Part shown: one piece after another, positions 1 to 9,964 of the stretch | How the letters are laid out: every line of letters starts with the position of its first letter | Position numbering within the stretch: the stretch's first letter is position 1 | Assembly: GCF_001690595.1 (NCBI RefSeq) | Contig: NZ_LZHH01000040.1 | Span: forward strand, 1 to 55,010 | DNA: 55,010 nt | DNA from: Gilliamella sp. Choc5-1 | GTDB taxonomy: Bacteria; Pseudomonadota; Gammaproteobacteria; Enterobacterales; Orbaceae | Direction: 5' to 3' | The notes under the pieces: model-generated | The model's database searches: none | What the model was told of the DNA's origin: nothing | The model's input: only the letters and a program-made list of their open reading frames with translations | Position numbers and translations under genes: made by a program

Positions 1-105
1 TCCGCCACTCGTCATCAAGTGCAAGCACTCATGTTACCGTTCGACTTGCATGTGTTAAGCCTGCCGCCAGCGTTCAATCTGAGCCATGATCAAACTCTTC
101 AATTT
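1..105 (-). rRNA. rrs: 16S ribosomal RNA, 5' end only (partial)
   Basis: Read on the minus strand, this is the 5' end of a bacterial 16S rRNA. It starts AAATTGAAGAGTTTGATC, the universal 27F primer region, and continues into the conserved GCTGGCGGCAGGCTTAACAC stretch and the start of the first variable region. The mature 5' end is placed at 105 by comparison with the E. coli start. The rest of the gene lies beyond the left edge, so the copy cannot be judged for completeness. The variable-region start resembles Orbaceae 16S as I remember it; that is inference. Confidence 0.97.
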
Positions 106-312
106 AAAGTTTGATGCTCGATAACTGTCTCTGACATATTCAAATGAATCTTCAGTGTCACTTATCAAGACTTAATTTTTTTAGTCCGTAGACTTTAATC
201 TTTCGTCTCGCAAGTGCCCACACAGATTGTCTGTTTCTTCTTTTTAAAGAGCTGACAGCTTCTATTTAACCCAACATTTCGTTGTTTTACTTCGCTGTCT
301 CAAGGGTTGCAT
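106..312 (-). promoter_or_regulatory. rrn leader with boxA antitermination site
   Basis: This is the transcribed leader of the rRNA operon on the minus strand. The boxA element GCTCTTTAAAAAG lies at 240-252, and the conserved enterobacterial leader stretch AGACAATCTGTGTGGGCACT follows at 213-232. In E. coli this region loads the NusB/NusE antitermination complex and pairs with downstream spacer RNA for RNase III processing. No open reading frame of note lies within it. Confidence 0.88.
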
Positions 313-341
313 ATACTACGCTAACCTTTTTTATTCGTCAA
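313..341 (-). promoter_or_regulatory. rrn promoter P2
   Basis: On the minus strand there is a -35 hexamer TTGACG (336-341) and a -10 TAGTAT (313-318) separated by exactly 17 bp. It sits about 110 bp downstream of the stronger P1, the same tandem spacing as in E. coli rrn operons. Expected role is basal sigma-70 transcription of the rRNA operon. Confidence 0.75.
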
Positions 342-421
342 GATCTTTTTTAAAATTTTTGATCTCACTTAATCACTAACTTTCCGTCTGCTTGTCGCTG
401 ACTGCGTGTCAGTGGATGCGC

Positions 422-449
422 ATTATAGGGGCTTCTTTTTTTTTAGCAA
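422..449 (-). promoter_or_regulatory. rrn promoter P1 with GC-rich discriminator
   Basis: On the minus strand a perfect TATAAT -10 box (422-427) is preceded by TTGCTA (444-449) at 16 bp and followed at once by GCGC, the GC-rich discriminator typical of stringently controlled promoters. An A/T-rich stretch just upstream (about 450-470) could act as an UP element. Only about 40 bp separate the -35 box from the murI stop codon, so any Fis sites would have to overlap the murI 3' end. Confidence 0.8.
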
Positions 450-492
450 GCAAAAAAGATAAAATAGCCATCTGGTCGCGCAAGTTTTAATC

Positions 493-1311
493 TTACTGAA
501 CTTTAATGTTTTGATATTTATTAAGATTGTAATCAGATAATTTTTTAATCAAATTTTCTACAGGCTGAGTATAAACTGTGCTTAATACAATATTTTCGGA
601 CGCAGAAGAAATTATTTGATCCAGATTATATTTATCATTTAGTAAATTACAGACTCTTGTCGCAATCGCATAACCTGAATCTATTAGGCTCGCCTGAGGA
701 AAAAGCGTCTGTAATTCTGTCTTAATAAAAGGATAATGCGTACAACCTAGTATTATTGTATCAGGGATTGTTTGTAACCCAAGCCAAGGTTGCATTAGTT
801 CTTTTAACTGTTTCATATCTACATTAATGCCTTGTAATTTATTTTCGGCTATAAGTGCTAATTCCGATAAACCTAACATTTTAACAGTACAATGCGAAGC
901 AAATTGCTGTATTAAATCGGTTATATAAGTTCTTTCAACTGTTGCCTTTGTTGCTAATAATCCTATACATTTATTTTTAGTAAGTAAGCTAGCTGGTTTA
1001 ATCGCTGGTACAACACCAATAATAGGGAAAGAAAATTTAGCGCGCAAACTAGGTAAACAAATAGTACTAGCTGTATTACAAGCAATAACTGCTAAATCAA
1101 TTGGATAAAATTTAGTAACGGCCTCAATGACAGAGTTCACTCTATTAATTAAAAACTCTGATGATTTATCACCATAAGGGAACATCTCATTATCGAATAC
1201 ATAGATATAGTGTGCATTAGGTAGTTTATTGTAAATTTCATTATAAACAGATAAACCACCAATACCTGAATCAAATATTAACACTGAAGGCGATTGTTTT
1301 ACGATATTCAT
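493..1311 (-). CDS. murI: Glutamate racemase
   Basis: Cytoplasmic cofactor-independent racemase that converts L- to D-glutamate for the second residue of the peptidoglycan stem peptide. At 272 aa it has the usual length. The N-terminal FDSGIGGLSV motif carries the catalytic Asp (about residue 14). The two catalytic cysteines lie in ACNTAS (Cys78) and GCTHYP (Cys190), so both halves of the two-base active site are intact. The gene is co-directional with, and directly upstream of, the rRNA operon, as murI is next to rrnB in E. coli. It is divergent from metK across a 220-bp gap. No terminator was seen between murI and the rrn promoters, so readthrough into rrn is possible. Identification is firm. 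Confidence 0.96.
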   Translation of the reverse strand: MNIVKQSPSVLIFDSGIGGLSVYNEIYNKLPNAHYIYVFDNEMFPYGDKSSEFLINRVNSVIEAVTKFYPIDLAVIACNTASTICLPSLRAKFSFPIIGVVPAIKPASLLTKNKCIGLLATKATVERTYITDLIQQFASHCTVKMLGLSELALIAENKLQGINVDMKQLKELMQPWLGLQTIPDTIILGCTHYPFIKTELQTLFPQASLIDSGYAIATRVCNLLNDKYNLDQIISSASENIVLSTVYTQPVENLIKKLSDYNLNKYQNIKVQ

Positions 1312-1424
1312 TTTAGCTATAAGACATTAAATAATAAATTAGAAACGCACCATATCGTAAATTGATTAAAAATTAATGCAAGTATTTTACCCAAGTTAAT
1401 GCTGTATTTAGTTCTATAAATTAT

Positions 1425-1445
1425 GGACTAGACGTCTAGACGGTA
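1425..1445 (+). promoter_or_regulatory. MetJ operator (met boxes) upstream of metK
   Basis: A perfect 8-bp met box AGACGTCT at 1430-1437 is followed directly by AGACGGTA (1438-1445) and preceded by a weaker match ending GGACT. Tandem copies of the 8-mer consensus AGACGTCT are how the MetJ-S-adenosylmethionine repressor binds. The site is about 90 bp upstream of the metK start, within the metK/murI divergent region. It implies SAM feedback on metK transcription. metJ itself is not in the window. Confidence 0.88.
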
Positions 1446-1531
1446 AAACTGCTAAAATAAATGTATATATATACTAAGGCTAAATATTATATTTTAAGCA
1501 TTATGCAGGAATTAAATTAAGAAGGTATTTT

Positions 1532-2683
1532 ATGTCAGAATTTCTATTTACTTCAGAATCTGTTTCAGAAGGTCATCCAGATAAAATTGCCGATCAGATA
1601 TCTGATGCTGTACTTGATGCAATTTTAAAACAAGATCCAAAAGCGCGTGTTGCTTGCGAAACATATGTAAAAACAGGTATGGCCTTAGTTGGTGGTGAAA
1701 TCACTACTTCAGCTTGGGTAGACATTGAAGAATTAACTCGAAAAACAATTAATGACATTGGATATACCAGTTCAGAAATGGGATTTGATGCAAATTCATG
1801 TGCGGTGCTCAATGCCATTGGCAAACAATCTCCTGATATCAATCAAGGAGTTGATAAAAACAACCCTCTAGATCAAGGTGCTGGTGACCAAGGTATTATG
1901 TTTGGTTATGCTACTAATGAAATGCCAAATTTAATGCCTGCTGCTATAAGCTATGCTCATGACTTAATGCGCCGCCAAGCAGAAGTTAGAAAAAATGGTA
2001 CACTTCCTTGGTTAAGACCTGATGCAAAAAGCCAAGTCACATTAATTTACCAAGACGGTCAGATAAAAGGAGTTGATACAATCGTTTTATCAACTCAGCA
2101 TTCTGAAGGTATTGAGCAAAAAGCATTACATGAAGCCGTCATGGAAGAAATTATTAAGCCAATATTACCAGCCAAGTGGTTAACATCTAGAACAAAATAC
2201 TTTATTAATCCAACTGGACGTTTTGTTATTGGTGGCCCTATGGGAGACTGTGGACTAACTGGACGCAAAATCATTGTCGATACGTATGGTGGAGCTGCTC
2301 ATCATGGTGGAGGGGCCTTTTCTGGAAAAGATCCTTCAAAAGTTGACCGCTCAGCAGCTTATGCCGCACGCTATGTTGCAAAAAATATTGTTGCTGCAGG
2401 ACTTGCAGACAGATGTGAATTACAAATATCTTATGCAATTGGTATTGCCAATCCTACATCAATCTATGTCAACACTTTCGGCACAGAAAAAATCCATCAC
2501 GATAAAATTGTATCGCTTATTAAAGAATTCTTTGATTTAAGACCTTATGGATTGATTCAAATGCTTGATCTAATTCAACCGATCTATCAAAAAACTGCAA
2601 GTTACGGTCATTTTGGTCGAGATATATTTCCTTGGGAAAAAACTGATAAAGCGGTACTACTACGTGATGCAGCAGGATTATAA
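1532..2683 (+). CDS. metK: S-adenosylmethionine synthetase
   Basis: Makes S-adenosylmethionine from ATP and methionine; cytoplasmic homotetramer. At 383 aa it matches E. coli MetK (384). Visible motifs are the N-terminal SEGHPDK (residues 12-18, ATP/metal binding), [11 protein letters not shown] (116-126, methionine and ATP site) and the glycine-rich [16 protein letters not shown] loop near residue 260. The ATG has a purine-rich Shine-Dalgarno (AAGAAGG). The upstream MetJ operator suggests repression when SAM is plentiful. The 3' end overlaps the start of sprT by 17 bp, which suggests cotranscription and translational coupling. Nothing looks broken. Confidence 0.98.
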   Translation: MSEFLFTSESVSEGHPDKIADQISDAVLDAILKQDPKARVACETYVKTGMALVGGEITTSAWVDIEELTRKTINDIGYTSSEMGFDANSCAVLNAIGKQSPDINQGVDKNNPLDQGAGDQGIMFGYATNEMPNLMPAAISYAHDLMRRQAEVRKNGTLPWLRPDAKSQVTLIYQDGQIKGVDTIVLSTQHSEGIEQKALHEAVMEEIIKPILPAKWLTSRTKYFINPTGRFVIGGPMGDCGLTGRKIIVDTYGGAAHHGGGAFSGKDPSKVDRSAAYAARYVAKNIVAAGLADRCELQISYAIGIANPTSIYVNTFGTEKIHHDKIVSLIKEFFDLRPYGLIQMLDLIQPIYQKTASYGHFGRDIFPWEKTDKAVLLRDAAGL

Positions 2684-3170
2684 GCACATACCAATTTATT
2701 TACATAATCAAACTATGGATTGTTTAAGAACTCACTTAATGCAAGCCAATCAACGTCTACATTCCCAATATAAAGAGCCTAAGATCATTTATAAACCCAA
2801 AGGAAGTATTGCTGGTAGTGCCTTTTTAACACGTTGGGAAATTCAACTTAATTCGATTATGTTGCTAGATAATGGCAGTCAATTTATTGAGGAAGTTGTG
2901 CCTCACGAATTAGCTCATCTCATTGTCTTTAAAGAGTTTGGTAAAGTAAAACCACATGGTAAAGAATGGCAATATATTATGTCAGAAATATTAGAAGAAA
3001 TCCCTGCAACAACTCATCGTTTTTCCATTCAACGCAATACTTACTTATACTACTGTAGTTGTCAACAACATCACTTAACTCCGATAAGACACAACAAAAT
3101 TCAAAATAATAAAACTAGCTATTTATGTCGTAAATGCGGTACTATACTCAAACTTAAAAGTGCTATTTAA
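2667..3170 (+). CDS. sprT: SprT family zinc metalloprotease-like protein
   Basis: SprT-like protein of 167 aa (E. coli SprT is 165). The motif [11 protein letters not shown] (HELAH at residues 80-84) and a following histidine near 97 form the zincin metal site. The C-terminal CSC...CRKC cysteines form a zinc ribbon. The family is related to eukaryotic Spartan, a protease acting on DNA-protein crosslinks, but the bacterial role is poorly defined. I chose the ATG at 2667 because the protein then begins [10 protein letters not shown] and aligns with E. coli SprT; an upstream in-frame ATG at 2613 lies well inside metK. The 17-bp overlap with metK suggests translational coupling. metK and sprT are also near neighbours in enterobacteria. 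Confidence 0.92.
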   Translation: MQQDYKHIPIYLHNQTMDCLRTHLMQANQRLHSQYKEPKIIYKPKGSIAGSAFLTRWEIQLNSIMLLDNGSQFIEEVVPHELAHLIVFKEFGKVKPHGKEWQYIMSEILEEIPATTHRFSIQRNTYLYYCSCQQHHLTPIRHNKIQNNKTSYLCRKCGTILKLKSAI

Positions 3171-3184
3171 TACTGAGATATTGC

Positions 3185-3802
3185 ATGTGTAAGTTAGATT
3201 TTCATTTTTACAAAAGTTCGTTATTAATTATCACTCTTGGCATTATCCTTTATATTACGGGAAATTGGTTTATACCTTTATACAATGGAATGACGGTTGT
3301 AGTGATTGAACATATTCAATCACTCTTCTTATTATTTATGTGCTGTTATACCTATTATTATGCAAAACAAGTATCTGAACATTCTGAGCTTTATAGATTT
3401 TGGATTTGGACAATTTTCTGGTGGTTTATGCTTTTTGGTCGAGGAATTAGTTGGGGAAGAGACTTTTTCCCTGAGGTACCACGTTTCTATTATAAAATCA
3501 TTGCTAGTATATTAATAGCGATCCCAATACTAAGTATATTTTTACCCACCATTCGCCGAGAAATTGCTCGTCGCTACAAATACGAAAAAATACCATTTTG
3601 GCATATATTCTTTGCTTTTTTATTCTTAGGTATAGCTGATATTGCAGAACATCGCCGTATTGGACATGAATTTCTAGTTATCACAAAAGAGCGAAAAGAT
3701 CTCATTGAAGAATTAATGGAAATTCCTTGTCTTCTTTGTTTATCCTTAATAACCTTTTATATGCAAAAAAATGAACAAAATAGAGTAGATTCCCTATGCT
3801 AA
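3185..3802 (+). CDS. Polytopic membrane protein of unknown function
   Basis: I do not recognise a named family. The 205-aa product is very hydrophobic, with about six predicted membrane spans (near residues 12-34, 38-60, 72-92, 103-124, 138-154 and 178-196). Polar, probably functional residues sit at membrane boundaries: GRGISWGRDFF (about 84-94), then EHRRIGHEF and an acidic RKDLIEELMEIP stretch. The ISWG plus EELME arrangement vaguely recalls membrane proteins with an EISWGQ motif, but this is only a reminiscence. It starts 14 bp after sprT and its stop overlaps the rlmJ ATG (ATGCTAA), so it is translationally coupled in a metK-sprT-this-rlmJ unit. Coding status is well supported by the tight packing. 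Confidence 0.75.
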   Translation: MCKLDFHFYKSSLLIITLGIILYITGNWFIPLYNGMTVVVIEHIQSLFLLFMCCYTYYYAKQVSEHSELYRFWIWTIFWWFMLFGRGISWGRDFFPEVPRFYYKIIASILIAIPILSIFLPTIRREIARRYKYEKIPFWHIFFAFLFLGIADIAEHRRIGHEFLVITKERKDLIEELMEIPCLLCLSLITFYMQKNEQNRVDSLC

Positions 3803-4638
3803 GCTACCGCCACAGTTATCATGCGGGAAATCATGCAGATGTATTAAAACATATTGTTTTAACGTTATGTATTGAATCATTAAAAGAAAAAGAAAAACCT
3901 TTTTTATATTTAGATACACACTCGGGGGCTGGACGATATCTATTAAGAAGTGAGCATGCAGAAAAAACTGGTGAATATTTATCAGGAATTAATTTACTAT
4001 GGCAACAATCTAATATTCCTGAATTGCTTAATACATATATATCGGTACTAAGACGCTATAATCCTTTTGAGGAAATAAAATATTATCCTGGTTCACCATT
4101 AATTGCGAAGCAATTATTACGTGAACAAGACAAGCTCAACCTTACAGAGTTACACCCAACTGATTACCCTTTATTAAAACAAGAATTTAGTAAAGATAAA
4201 CGAACAAAAGTTTTACGTGAAGATGGATTTTCCCAATTAAAATCAAAGTTACCTCCACTATCTCGTCGTGGAATAATATTGATTGATCCTTCTTATGAAA
4301 TTAAAGACGATTATAAAAAAATCCCTGCAGCATTATTTGAAGCATATAAACGTTTTGCAACAGGTGTTTACTTAATTTGGTATCCTGTGGTATCTCGTAC
4401 ACAAACTCAAAAAATGATTGATAATATTATTAATTTAGGCATAAAACGAATTTCACAATTTGAGCTGGCAATAAAGCCTGATAATAACCAAAAAGGCATG
4501 ACAGCATCAGGAATGATAGTAATTAATCCTCCATGGAAATTACACGAACAAATGCGTACAATTTTACCATGGCTAAAAACAACTTTAGACGTTGAACAAA
4601 CAGGAAATTTCATCATTAGAGAACTAGTTACCGAATAG
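3796..4638 (+). CDS. rlmJ: 23S rRNA (adenine-2030-N6)-methyltransferase
   Basis: SAM-dependent methyltransferase that modifies A2030 of 23S rRNA before the 50S subunit is complete. The protein is 280 aa, the same size as E. coli RlmJ (YhiR). The family-specific N-terminus (LSYRHSYHAGNHADVLKH) is present. The SAM-binding motif DTHSGAG lies at 40-46 and the catalytic motif IV DPSYE at 164-168, the DPxY variant of the N6-adenine methylase NPPY motif. The start codon overlaps the end of the upstream membrane protein. No terminator was evident before the convergent dgkA. Confidence 0.95.
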   Translation: MLSYRHSYHAGNHADVLKHIVLTLCIESLKEKEKPFLYLDTHSGAGRYLLRSEHAEKTGEYLSGINLLWQQSNIPELLNTYISVLRRYNPFEEIKYYPGSPLIAKQLLREQDKLNLTELHPTDYPLLKQEFSKDKRTKVLREDGFSQLKSKLPPLSRRGIILIDPSYEIKDDYKKIPAALFEAYKRFATGVYLIWYPVVSRTQTQKMIDNIINLGIKRISQFELAIKPDNNQKGMTASGMIVINPPWKLHEQMRTILPWLKTTLDVEQTGNFIIRELVTE

Positions 4639-4697
4639 ATTTTGGGTAATTAAACTATTGTCAAAACTTTCCGGAAAACCTACGTTTAAATAAAAGA

Positions 4698-5066
4698 TTA
4701 TGATGAAAAGTGACAAGAAAATAGATAAATCCACAAGATAATAGTCAATAATAACGACAAAAATACAGCAGCCGAGCCATAATCCTTTGCTCGGCCAGAT
4801 AAATCATGCCTTTCAGAACCAATCCGATCAACTACACACTCTATTGCACTATTTATTAACTCAGTAATCATCACAACTCCAATTGAACCAAGTAATAAAA
4901 TACGTTCATAAATAGAAAAATCGACTAGCATTACAATAATATAAGCCACAATTAATAGAATTAACTCTTGGCGAAATGCGGCTTCATGTTTGATAGCTGA
5001 TTTCAAACCTTTTAAAGAATATTTTGCTGCCTTAAGGATACGTAGTAAACCTGTCGATTTTTTCAT
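4698..5066 (-). CDS. dgkA: Diacylglycerol kinase (prokaryotic DgkA type)
   Basis: Small inner-membrane enzyme, a trimer in E. coli, that phosphorylates diacylglycerol released by membrane-derived oligosaccharide synthesis and returns it to phosphatidate. The 122-aa length is typical. The catalytic region ITELINSAIECVVDRI is intact, with Glu69 and Glu76 at the same numbering as E. coli. An N-terminal amphipathic stretch (GLKSAIKHEAAFRQE) and three membrane helices (about 34-49, 55-77 and 98-117) are visible. It lies 14 bp after accA on the same strand, which suggests a dnaE-accA-dgkA unit and groups it with lipid genes. Confidence 0.95.
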   Translation of the reverse strand: MKKSTGLLRILKAAKYSLKGLKSAIKHEAAFRQELILLIVAYIIVMLVDFSIYERILLLGSIGVVMITELINSAIECVVDRIGSERHDLSGRAKDYGSAAVFLSLLLTIILWIYLFSCHFSS

Positions 5067-5080
5067 TACAATATTCCAAA

Positions 5081-6040
5081 TTACCTTACGTAGCCATAGT
5101 TCATCAAGCGTTGATATCTTCTTTCTAGTAATACAGATAAATCCATACTTTCAAGTTCATCAAGATCACTAAGTAACTGTGTTTTGAGTGAATTAGATAC
5201 AACAGCATAATCACGGTGGGCACCGCCCAGTGGCTCAGGTATAATCGAATCAATAAGATTCAATTTTAGTAATTTATCTGCAGTCATATTCATAGCTTCA
5301 GCTGCAACTGGTGCTTTATCAGCACTTTTCCATAAAATCGAAGCACAACCTTCTGGCGATATAACAGAGTAAGTACTATATTGAAGCATATTAACTTTAT
5401 CGGCAACCCCAATAGCAAGAGCGCCCCCAGAGCCTCCCTCTCCAATTACTGTACAAATAGTAGGTACTTTAAGACGTGACATTTCTCTTAAATTACGAGC
5501 AATAGCTTCTGCTTGCCCCCTTTCTTCAGCACCAATACCAGGATAAGCGCCTGGAGTGTCAATAAAAGTAATAATTGGTAATTTAAAACGCTCCGCTAAT
5601 TGCATTAATCGTAAAGCTTTTCGATACCCTTCTGGAGCAGGCATACCAAAATTTCGGTAAATTTTCTGTTTTGTTTCTCGACCTTTTTGATGCCCAATAA
5701 CCACCACAGATCTTCCATCAATACGAGCTATTCCACCAACAATTGCTTTGTCGTCAGCATAAGCCCTATCACCAGCTAATTCATCAAAATCAGTAAAAAT
5801 TTCTTTCAGATAATCCAATGTATAAGGACGATTTGGATGTCTTGCTAGTTGCGCAATTTCCCAAGGAGTTAAATTAGCAAATATTTTTTTTGTTAATTCA
5901 CGGCTTTTTTTATGTAATTGCTTAATCTCTTTATCTAAATTAATATCTAATTCAACTTGTTGCGAATCAATATTCTTTAAGGAATTAATTTTTGCTTCTA
6001 ATTCCGCTATCGGCTTTTCAAATTCCAAAAAATTGTTCAT
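5081..6040 (-). CDS. accA: Acetyl-CoA carboxylase carboxyltransferase subunit alpha
   Basis: Alpha subunit of the AccA2-AccD2 carboxyltransferase, which moves the carboxyl group from biotin to acetyl-CoA to make malonyl-CoA, the first committed step of fatty acid synthesis. The 319-aa length equals the E. coli protein. It carries the N-terminal [14 protein letters not shown] coiled region, the crotonase-fold core ([19 protein letters not shown]) and the glycine-rich [15 protein letters not shown] oxyanion region. It follows dnaE as in enterobacteria, with a 248-bp gap in which I see no gene and only a weak stem-loop. It precedes dgkA closely. Confidence 0.97.
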   Translation of the reverse strand: MNNFLEFEKPIAELEAKINSLKNIDSQQVELDINLDKEIKQLHKKSRELTKKIFANLTPWEIAQLARHPNRPYTLDYLKEIFTDFDELAGDRAYADDKAIVGGIARIDGRSVVVIGHQKGRETKQKIYRNFGMPAPEGYRKALRLMQLAERFKLPIITFIDTPGAYPGIGAEERGQAEAIARNLREMSRLKVPTICTVIGEGGSGGALAIGVADKVNMLQYSTYSVISPEGCASILWKSADKAPVAAEAMNMTADKLLKLNLIDSIIPEPLGGAHRDYAVVSNSLKTQLLSDLDELESMDLSVLLERRYQRLMNYGYVR

Positions 6041-6288
6041 AACGCTTGTAATTGCCTCTTAATTTATTTGGTATTTTAATAAAATACACATCTAATACAG
6101 TATACTGGCTAATTCTTAAAATAAAATTAAGCCAATTCTACTATGTAATACTCATTAAAGTCACTTAAATTTATATTATTAGACTTCAACTATTCCAAAT
6201 GTTATACCACTTACATATAATTAAAGTAACATCATTTATTTAATAAATTCAATTAATCAATCAGAATACTATTAATAAGTTTATTTTC

Positions 6289-9200
6289 TTATTCAAACTC
6301 AAATTCAATACGATCAATGCCAATAAGTGTCTTTAATTCAACAATCAGAGAGTCCTCTGGAATAACTCTCCATGTCGTGCCGAATTGAATTCTAACAACC
6401 GAATCATCTCGGTGATAATATAAGTTGACAGGCACACTACCATGACGATAAGGTTCTAAAAGTTGTTGTAAACGCTGCAATATCGCTTGATTTGCTTCGC
6501 TTTCAGTTAATGTAATGGACAGCCCTTTTACATATTTAGCACGGGCATCTTTTAGATCAACAATATCCCGCACTGACATTTTAAAACCACCATTAAAATC
6601 ATCATTACTAACTTGGCCTGTAACAATTAAGATCTTATCTTTTACGAGTAAATGTCCAAAATTTTCCAAAGATTCTGCAAAAAGCATACCATCAATACGG
6701 CCTGAACGATCATCCAAAGTAAACAAGCCAATTTTTTTACCTTTTTTAGTAATTCTGGTCCTAGCATCAGTAACAATACCAGCAAAAGTGACCGTTTTTC
6801 CCCAGCCTGTCGGAGATGCTTCACTAATTCGCAATCCACCAGTATAACGATTTAATTCTTTTAAATATTGCGTTACAGGATGCCCTGTTAAATAAAGCCC
6901 TAAAGCTTCACGCTCGCCATCAAGCAAAACTTGATCGGGTAATTCAGGTACCGCAGCATAAGCATGCTCAACTTGTTCAGGTTCTTCCGCTAAGACTCCA
7001 AACATATCTTCTTGACCAATATCTTGAGCTTTTGCATATTGATCCGCTGCCTGCATTGCATCATTAATACTATGCAAAATAGCTGCTCTGTGAGGGCCTA
7101 ATTTATCAAATGCCCCTGCCATAGTAAGTTTTTCAAGTACACGGCGGTTGATCTTTTTCATATCTGTTCGAGCACAAAGTTCGAATATATTTTTAAAATA
7201 TCCACCACTATTACGTGCTTCAACAATTGCCTCAATAGGCCCTTCACCGACACCCTTTATAGCTCCAATCCCGTAAACAATCTCACCTTTATCATTCACA
7301 TGAAAGTGATAAAGGCCACTATTAATATCTGGAGGGTTAACCTTTAATCCCATCCGTAAGCATTCATCAACTAAACCGACAATTTTATCAGTATTATCCA
7401 TATCTGCAGTCATAACTGCAGCCATAAATTCTGCTGGATAGTGAGTTTTTAACCATAATGTTTGATAAGAAACAAGCGCATAAGCTGCTGAATGGGATTT
7501 ATTAAAACCATAACCGGCAAATTTTTCCACTAAATCAAAAATGCGCATGGAAAGCTCACCATCGATACCTTGCTTTTCGGCACCTTCTTTAAAGACAGAG
7601 CGTTGCTTTGCCATTTCCTCAGGTTTTTTCTTCCCCATAGCTCGACGTAATAAATCCGCACCACCTAAGGTATAACCGGACAAAGTCTGAGCAATTTGCA
7701 TAACTTGTTCTTGGTACAAAATAATACCGTATGTTGGTTCTAAGATAGGTTTTAATGATTCATGTTGATATTTTATATCAGGATAGGATACTTCTTCTCT
7801 GCCATGTTTACGGTCAATAAAGTTGTCTACCATGCCTGATTGTAACGGACCTGGTCTAAATAAAGCAACTAAAGCGATCATATCCTCAAAACAGTCAGGT
7901 TTTAATCGCCTTATTAAGTCTTTCATACCTCGAGATTCAAGCTGGAACACAGCTGTTGTTTCAGCTTTCAATAACAAATCAAATGACGGCTGATCATCAA
8001 GAGGAATTCGAGTAATATCGACTGGTTTATTACCATCTCTTAACTGACGTTCATTAATCATTTTGATTGCCCAATCAATAATGGTTAATGTTCTTAGTCC
8101 TAAAAAGTCAAATTTAACAAGACCTGCATATTCAACATCATTTTTATCAAACTGGGTTACTGGGTGATTTCCTTCTGGATCGCAATAAATTGGCGAAAAA
8201 TCTGTAATCTTAGTTGGGGAAATGACAACCCCCCCAGCATGCTTACCTGCATTTCTAGTTACGCCTTCTAATTGACGTGCTATATCAATTAATGATTTAA
8301 TTTCTTCATTATTATCGTATAACTCCTGAAGTTGAGGCTCAACTTCAAAAGCTTTAGCTAAAGTCATTCCAGGATCTAATGGTATTAATTTCGCAATACG
8401 ATCAACAAATCCATAAGGATGCCCAAGGACTCTACCAACATCGCGAATTACCGCTTTGGCAGCCATAGTTCCGAAAGTAATAATTTGAGATACAGCATCT
8501 CTTCCATACATATCAGCAACATGCTCGATAACCAGATCGCGTTTCTCCATACAAAAATCGACGTCAAAATCGGGCATTGAAACACGTTCAGGATTTAAAA
8601 AACGTTCAAAAAGTAGATCAAATGCTAATGGATCTAAATCGGTAATTTTTAATGCATATGCAACGAGAGAACCAGCCCCTGAACCACGCCCTGGTCCGAC
8701 AGGAATATCATTATCTTTTGACCATTGAATAAACTCCATTACAATTAGAAAGTAACCTGGAAAGCCCATTTGATTAATAACAGTTAATTCCGTTTCTAAA
8801 CGCTCATCATATTCTGGCCTTCTTTGTTTTCTAATTTCAGGATCTGGAAATAAAAACTCTAACCTTTCTTCTAACCCTTGACGCGACTTATAAACTAAAA
8901 AGTCTTCAGTAGTCATATCCCCAGTCGGAAATTTAGGTAAGAAATACTCACCTAGCCGAATAGATACATTACAGCGTTTTGCTATTTCAACACTGTTTTC
9001 AAGTGCCTCAGGAATATCAGAAAATAACTGACACATTTCCTGCTCAGAACGCAAATATTGTTCGGCTGAATGATTTTTAGGTCGGGAAGGGTCGTCAAGA
9101 GTATTCCCATCATGAATCGCAACTCGAATCTCGTGAGCTTCAAAATCAGAAGACTTTAAAAACCGAACGTCATTAGTTGCAACAACAGGTAATAAATATT

Positions 9201-9768
9201 GTTCAGCCAGCTTTATAGCACCATGAATGAATAACTCTTCATTAGCACGTTTAGTGCGTACTAATTCAAAATAAAAATGCTCATTAAAATTTTCAAGATA
9301 AAAATTAATTGCATTATCAATCATTATTTGATTATTACGAACAATACCGATACCAATATCACTTTCTCGCCCAGCTAATAAAATTAACCCTGCGCGATAC
9401 ATAACCAACCATTCCAAATCAACAACTGGTATATCACCAATATAACCTCGCTGATAAGCTTGAGAAATTAATAACGTGAGATTTTGATATCCTTCATTAG
9501 TTGCCGCTAATAACGTTATCCGATAAGTCTCATCGGGTAATTGTGGGCTTTTAATGGCTAAATCTGCACCAATAATTGGTTTAATGCCTTTTGACATTGC
9601 TGAACTGTAAAACTTAACCAGTCCACAAAGATTAGTAAAATCGGTGATTGCAAAAGCTGGCATCTGTAACTTGCTCACTTCATTTACTAATGTGCCAACT
9701 TTAGCAATTCCATCAACCATTGAGAAATCACTATGCAAATGAAGATGAATAAATTTAGGTTCCGCCAT
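6289..9768 (-). CDS. dnaE: DNA polymerase III subunit alpha
   Basis: Replicative polymerase catalytic subunit. With the ATG at 9768 the product is 1159 aa, against 1160 in E. coli; a TTG three codons upstream is in frame but unnecessary. The PHP domain is at the N-terminus ([15 protein letters not shown]). The palm carries the catalytic aspartates in MPDFDVDFC and the loop [12 protein letters not shown]. Helix-hairpin-helix and OB-fold regions follow (for example [20 protein letters not shown]), and the C-terminal tau-binding segment ends in EFEFE. No frameshift is seen. The gene lies between fabF upstream and accA downstream on the same strand. In E. coli the fab cluster is far from dnaE, so the upstream junction is lineage-specific. 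Confidence 0.98.
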   Translation of the reverse strand: MAEPKFIHLHLHSDFSMVDGIAKVGTLVNEVSKLQMPAFAITDFTNLCGLVKFYSSAMSKGIKPIIGADLAIKSPQLPDETYRITLLAATNEGYQNLTLLISQAYQRGYIGDIPVVDLEWLVMYRAGLILLAGRESDIGIGIVRNNQIMIDNAINFYLENFNEHFYFELVRTKRANEELFIHGAIKLAEQYLLPVVATNDVRFLKSSDFEAHEIRVAIHDGNTLDDPSRPKNHSAEQYLRSEQEMCQLFSDIPEALENSVEIAKRCNVSIRLGEYFLPKFPTGDMTTEDFLVYKSRQGLEERLEFLFPDPEIRKQRRPEYDERLETELTVINQMGFPGYFLIVMEFIQWSKDNDIPVGPGRGSGAGSLVAYALKITDLDPLAFDLLFERFLNPERVSMPDFDVDFCMEKRDLVIEHVADMYGRDAVSQIITFGTMAAKAVIRDVGRVLGHPYGFVDRIAKLIPLDPGMTLAKAFEVEPQLQELYDNNEEIKSLIDIARQLEGVTRNAGKHAGGVVISPTKITDFSPIYCDPEGNHPVTQFDKNDVEYAGLVKFDFLGLRTLTIIDWAIKMINERQLRDGNKPVDITRIPLDDQPSFDLLLKAETTAVFQLESRGMKDLIRRLKPDCFEDMIALVALFRPGPLQSGMVDNFIDRKHGREEVSYPDIKYQHESLKPILEPTYGIILYQEQVMQIAQTLSGYTLGGADLLRRAMGKKKPEEMAKQRSVFKEGAEKQGIDGELSMRIFDLVEKFAGYGFNKSHSAAYALVSYQTLWLKTHYPAEFMAAVMTADMDNTDKIVGLVDECLRMGLKVNPPDINSGLYHFHVNDKGEIVYGIGAIKGVGEGPIEAIVEARNSGGYFKNIFELCARTDMKKINRRVLEKLTMAGAFDKLGPHRAAILHSINDAMQAADQYAKAQDIGQEDMFGVLAEEPEQVEHAYAAVPELPDQVLLDGEREALGLYLTGHPVTQYLKELNRYTGGLRISEASPTGWGKTVTFAGIVTDARTRITKKGKKIGLFTLDDRSGRIDGMLFAESLENFGHLLVKDKILIVTGQVSNDDFNGGFKMSVRDIVDLKDARAKYVKGLSITLTESEANQAILQRLQQLLEPYRHGSVPVNLYYHRDDSVVRIQFGTTWRVIPEDSLIVELKTLIGIDRIEFEFE

Positions 9769-9928
9769 AATTACCAAAAACGATTATGCTTAAAAAATTA
9801 AGTCAGATTATAACACAAGCACTAGAAATATTCTTATTCTCTTTAATTACAAACTCTAATTGAAAAAAAGAAGAAAAGGCAAGTTCTGTTATAATATTGA
9901 TAAACAAAAACGGCTATATTAAAGATAT

Positions 9929-9954
9929 TCCGCCGATAAGATATTATCGACGGA
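9929..9954 (-). terminator. Stem-loop after fabF (possible terminator)
   Basis: An inverted repeat of 11 bp with one mismatch (arms 9929-9939 and 9944-9954, GATA loop) lies 10 bp beyond the fabF stop, in the gap before dnaE. The downstream side on the minus strand is A/T-rich but has only short U runs, so it may be a weak terminator or a processing hairpin. Confidence 0.4.
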
Positions 9955-9964
9955 TAACGAAAAA

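Noticed and set aside
1594-1842. Minus-strand open frame inside metK
   Set aside because: It is antisense to a fully conserved gene and has no recognisable product or ribosome binding site; the same applies to many such frames in rpoB, rpoC, rne and dnaE.
2613-2666. N-terminal extension of sprT inside metK
   Set aside because: The extension is metK sequence in another frame; the family start fits 2667.
9769-9777. TTG start three codons upstream for dnaE
   Set aside because: The ATG at 9768 gives the normal DnaE N-terminus and length.
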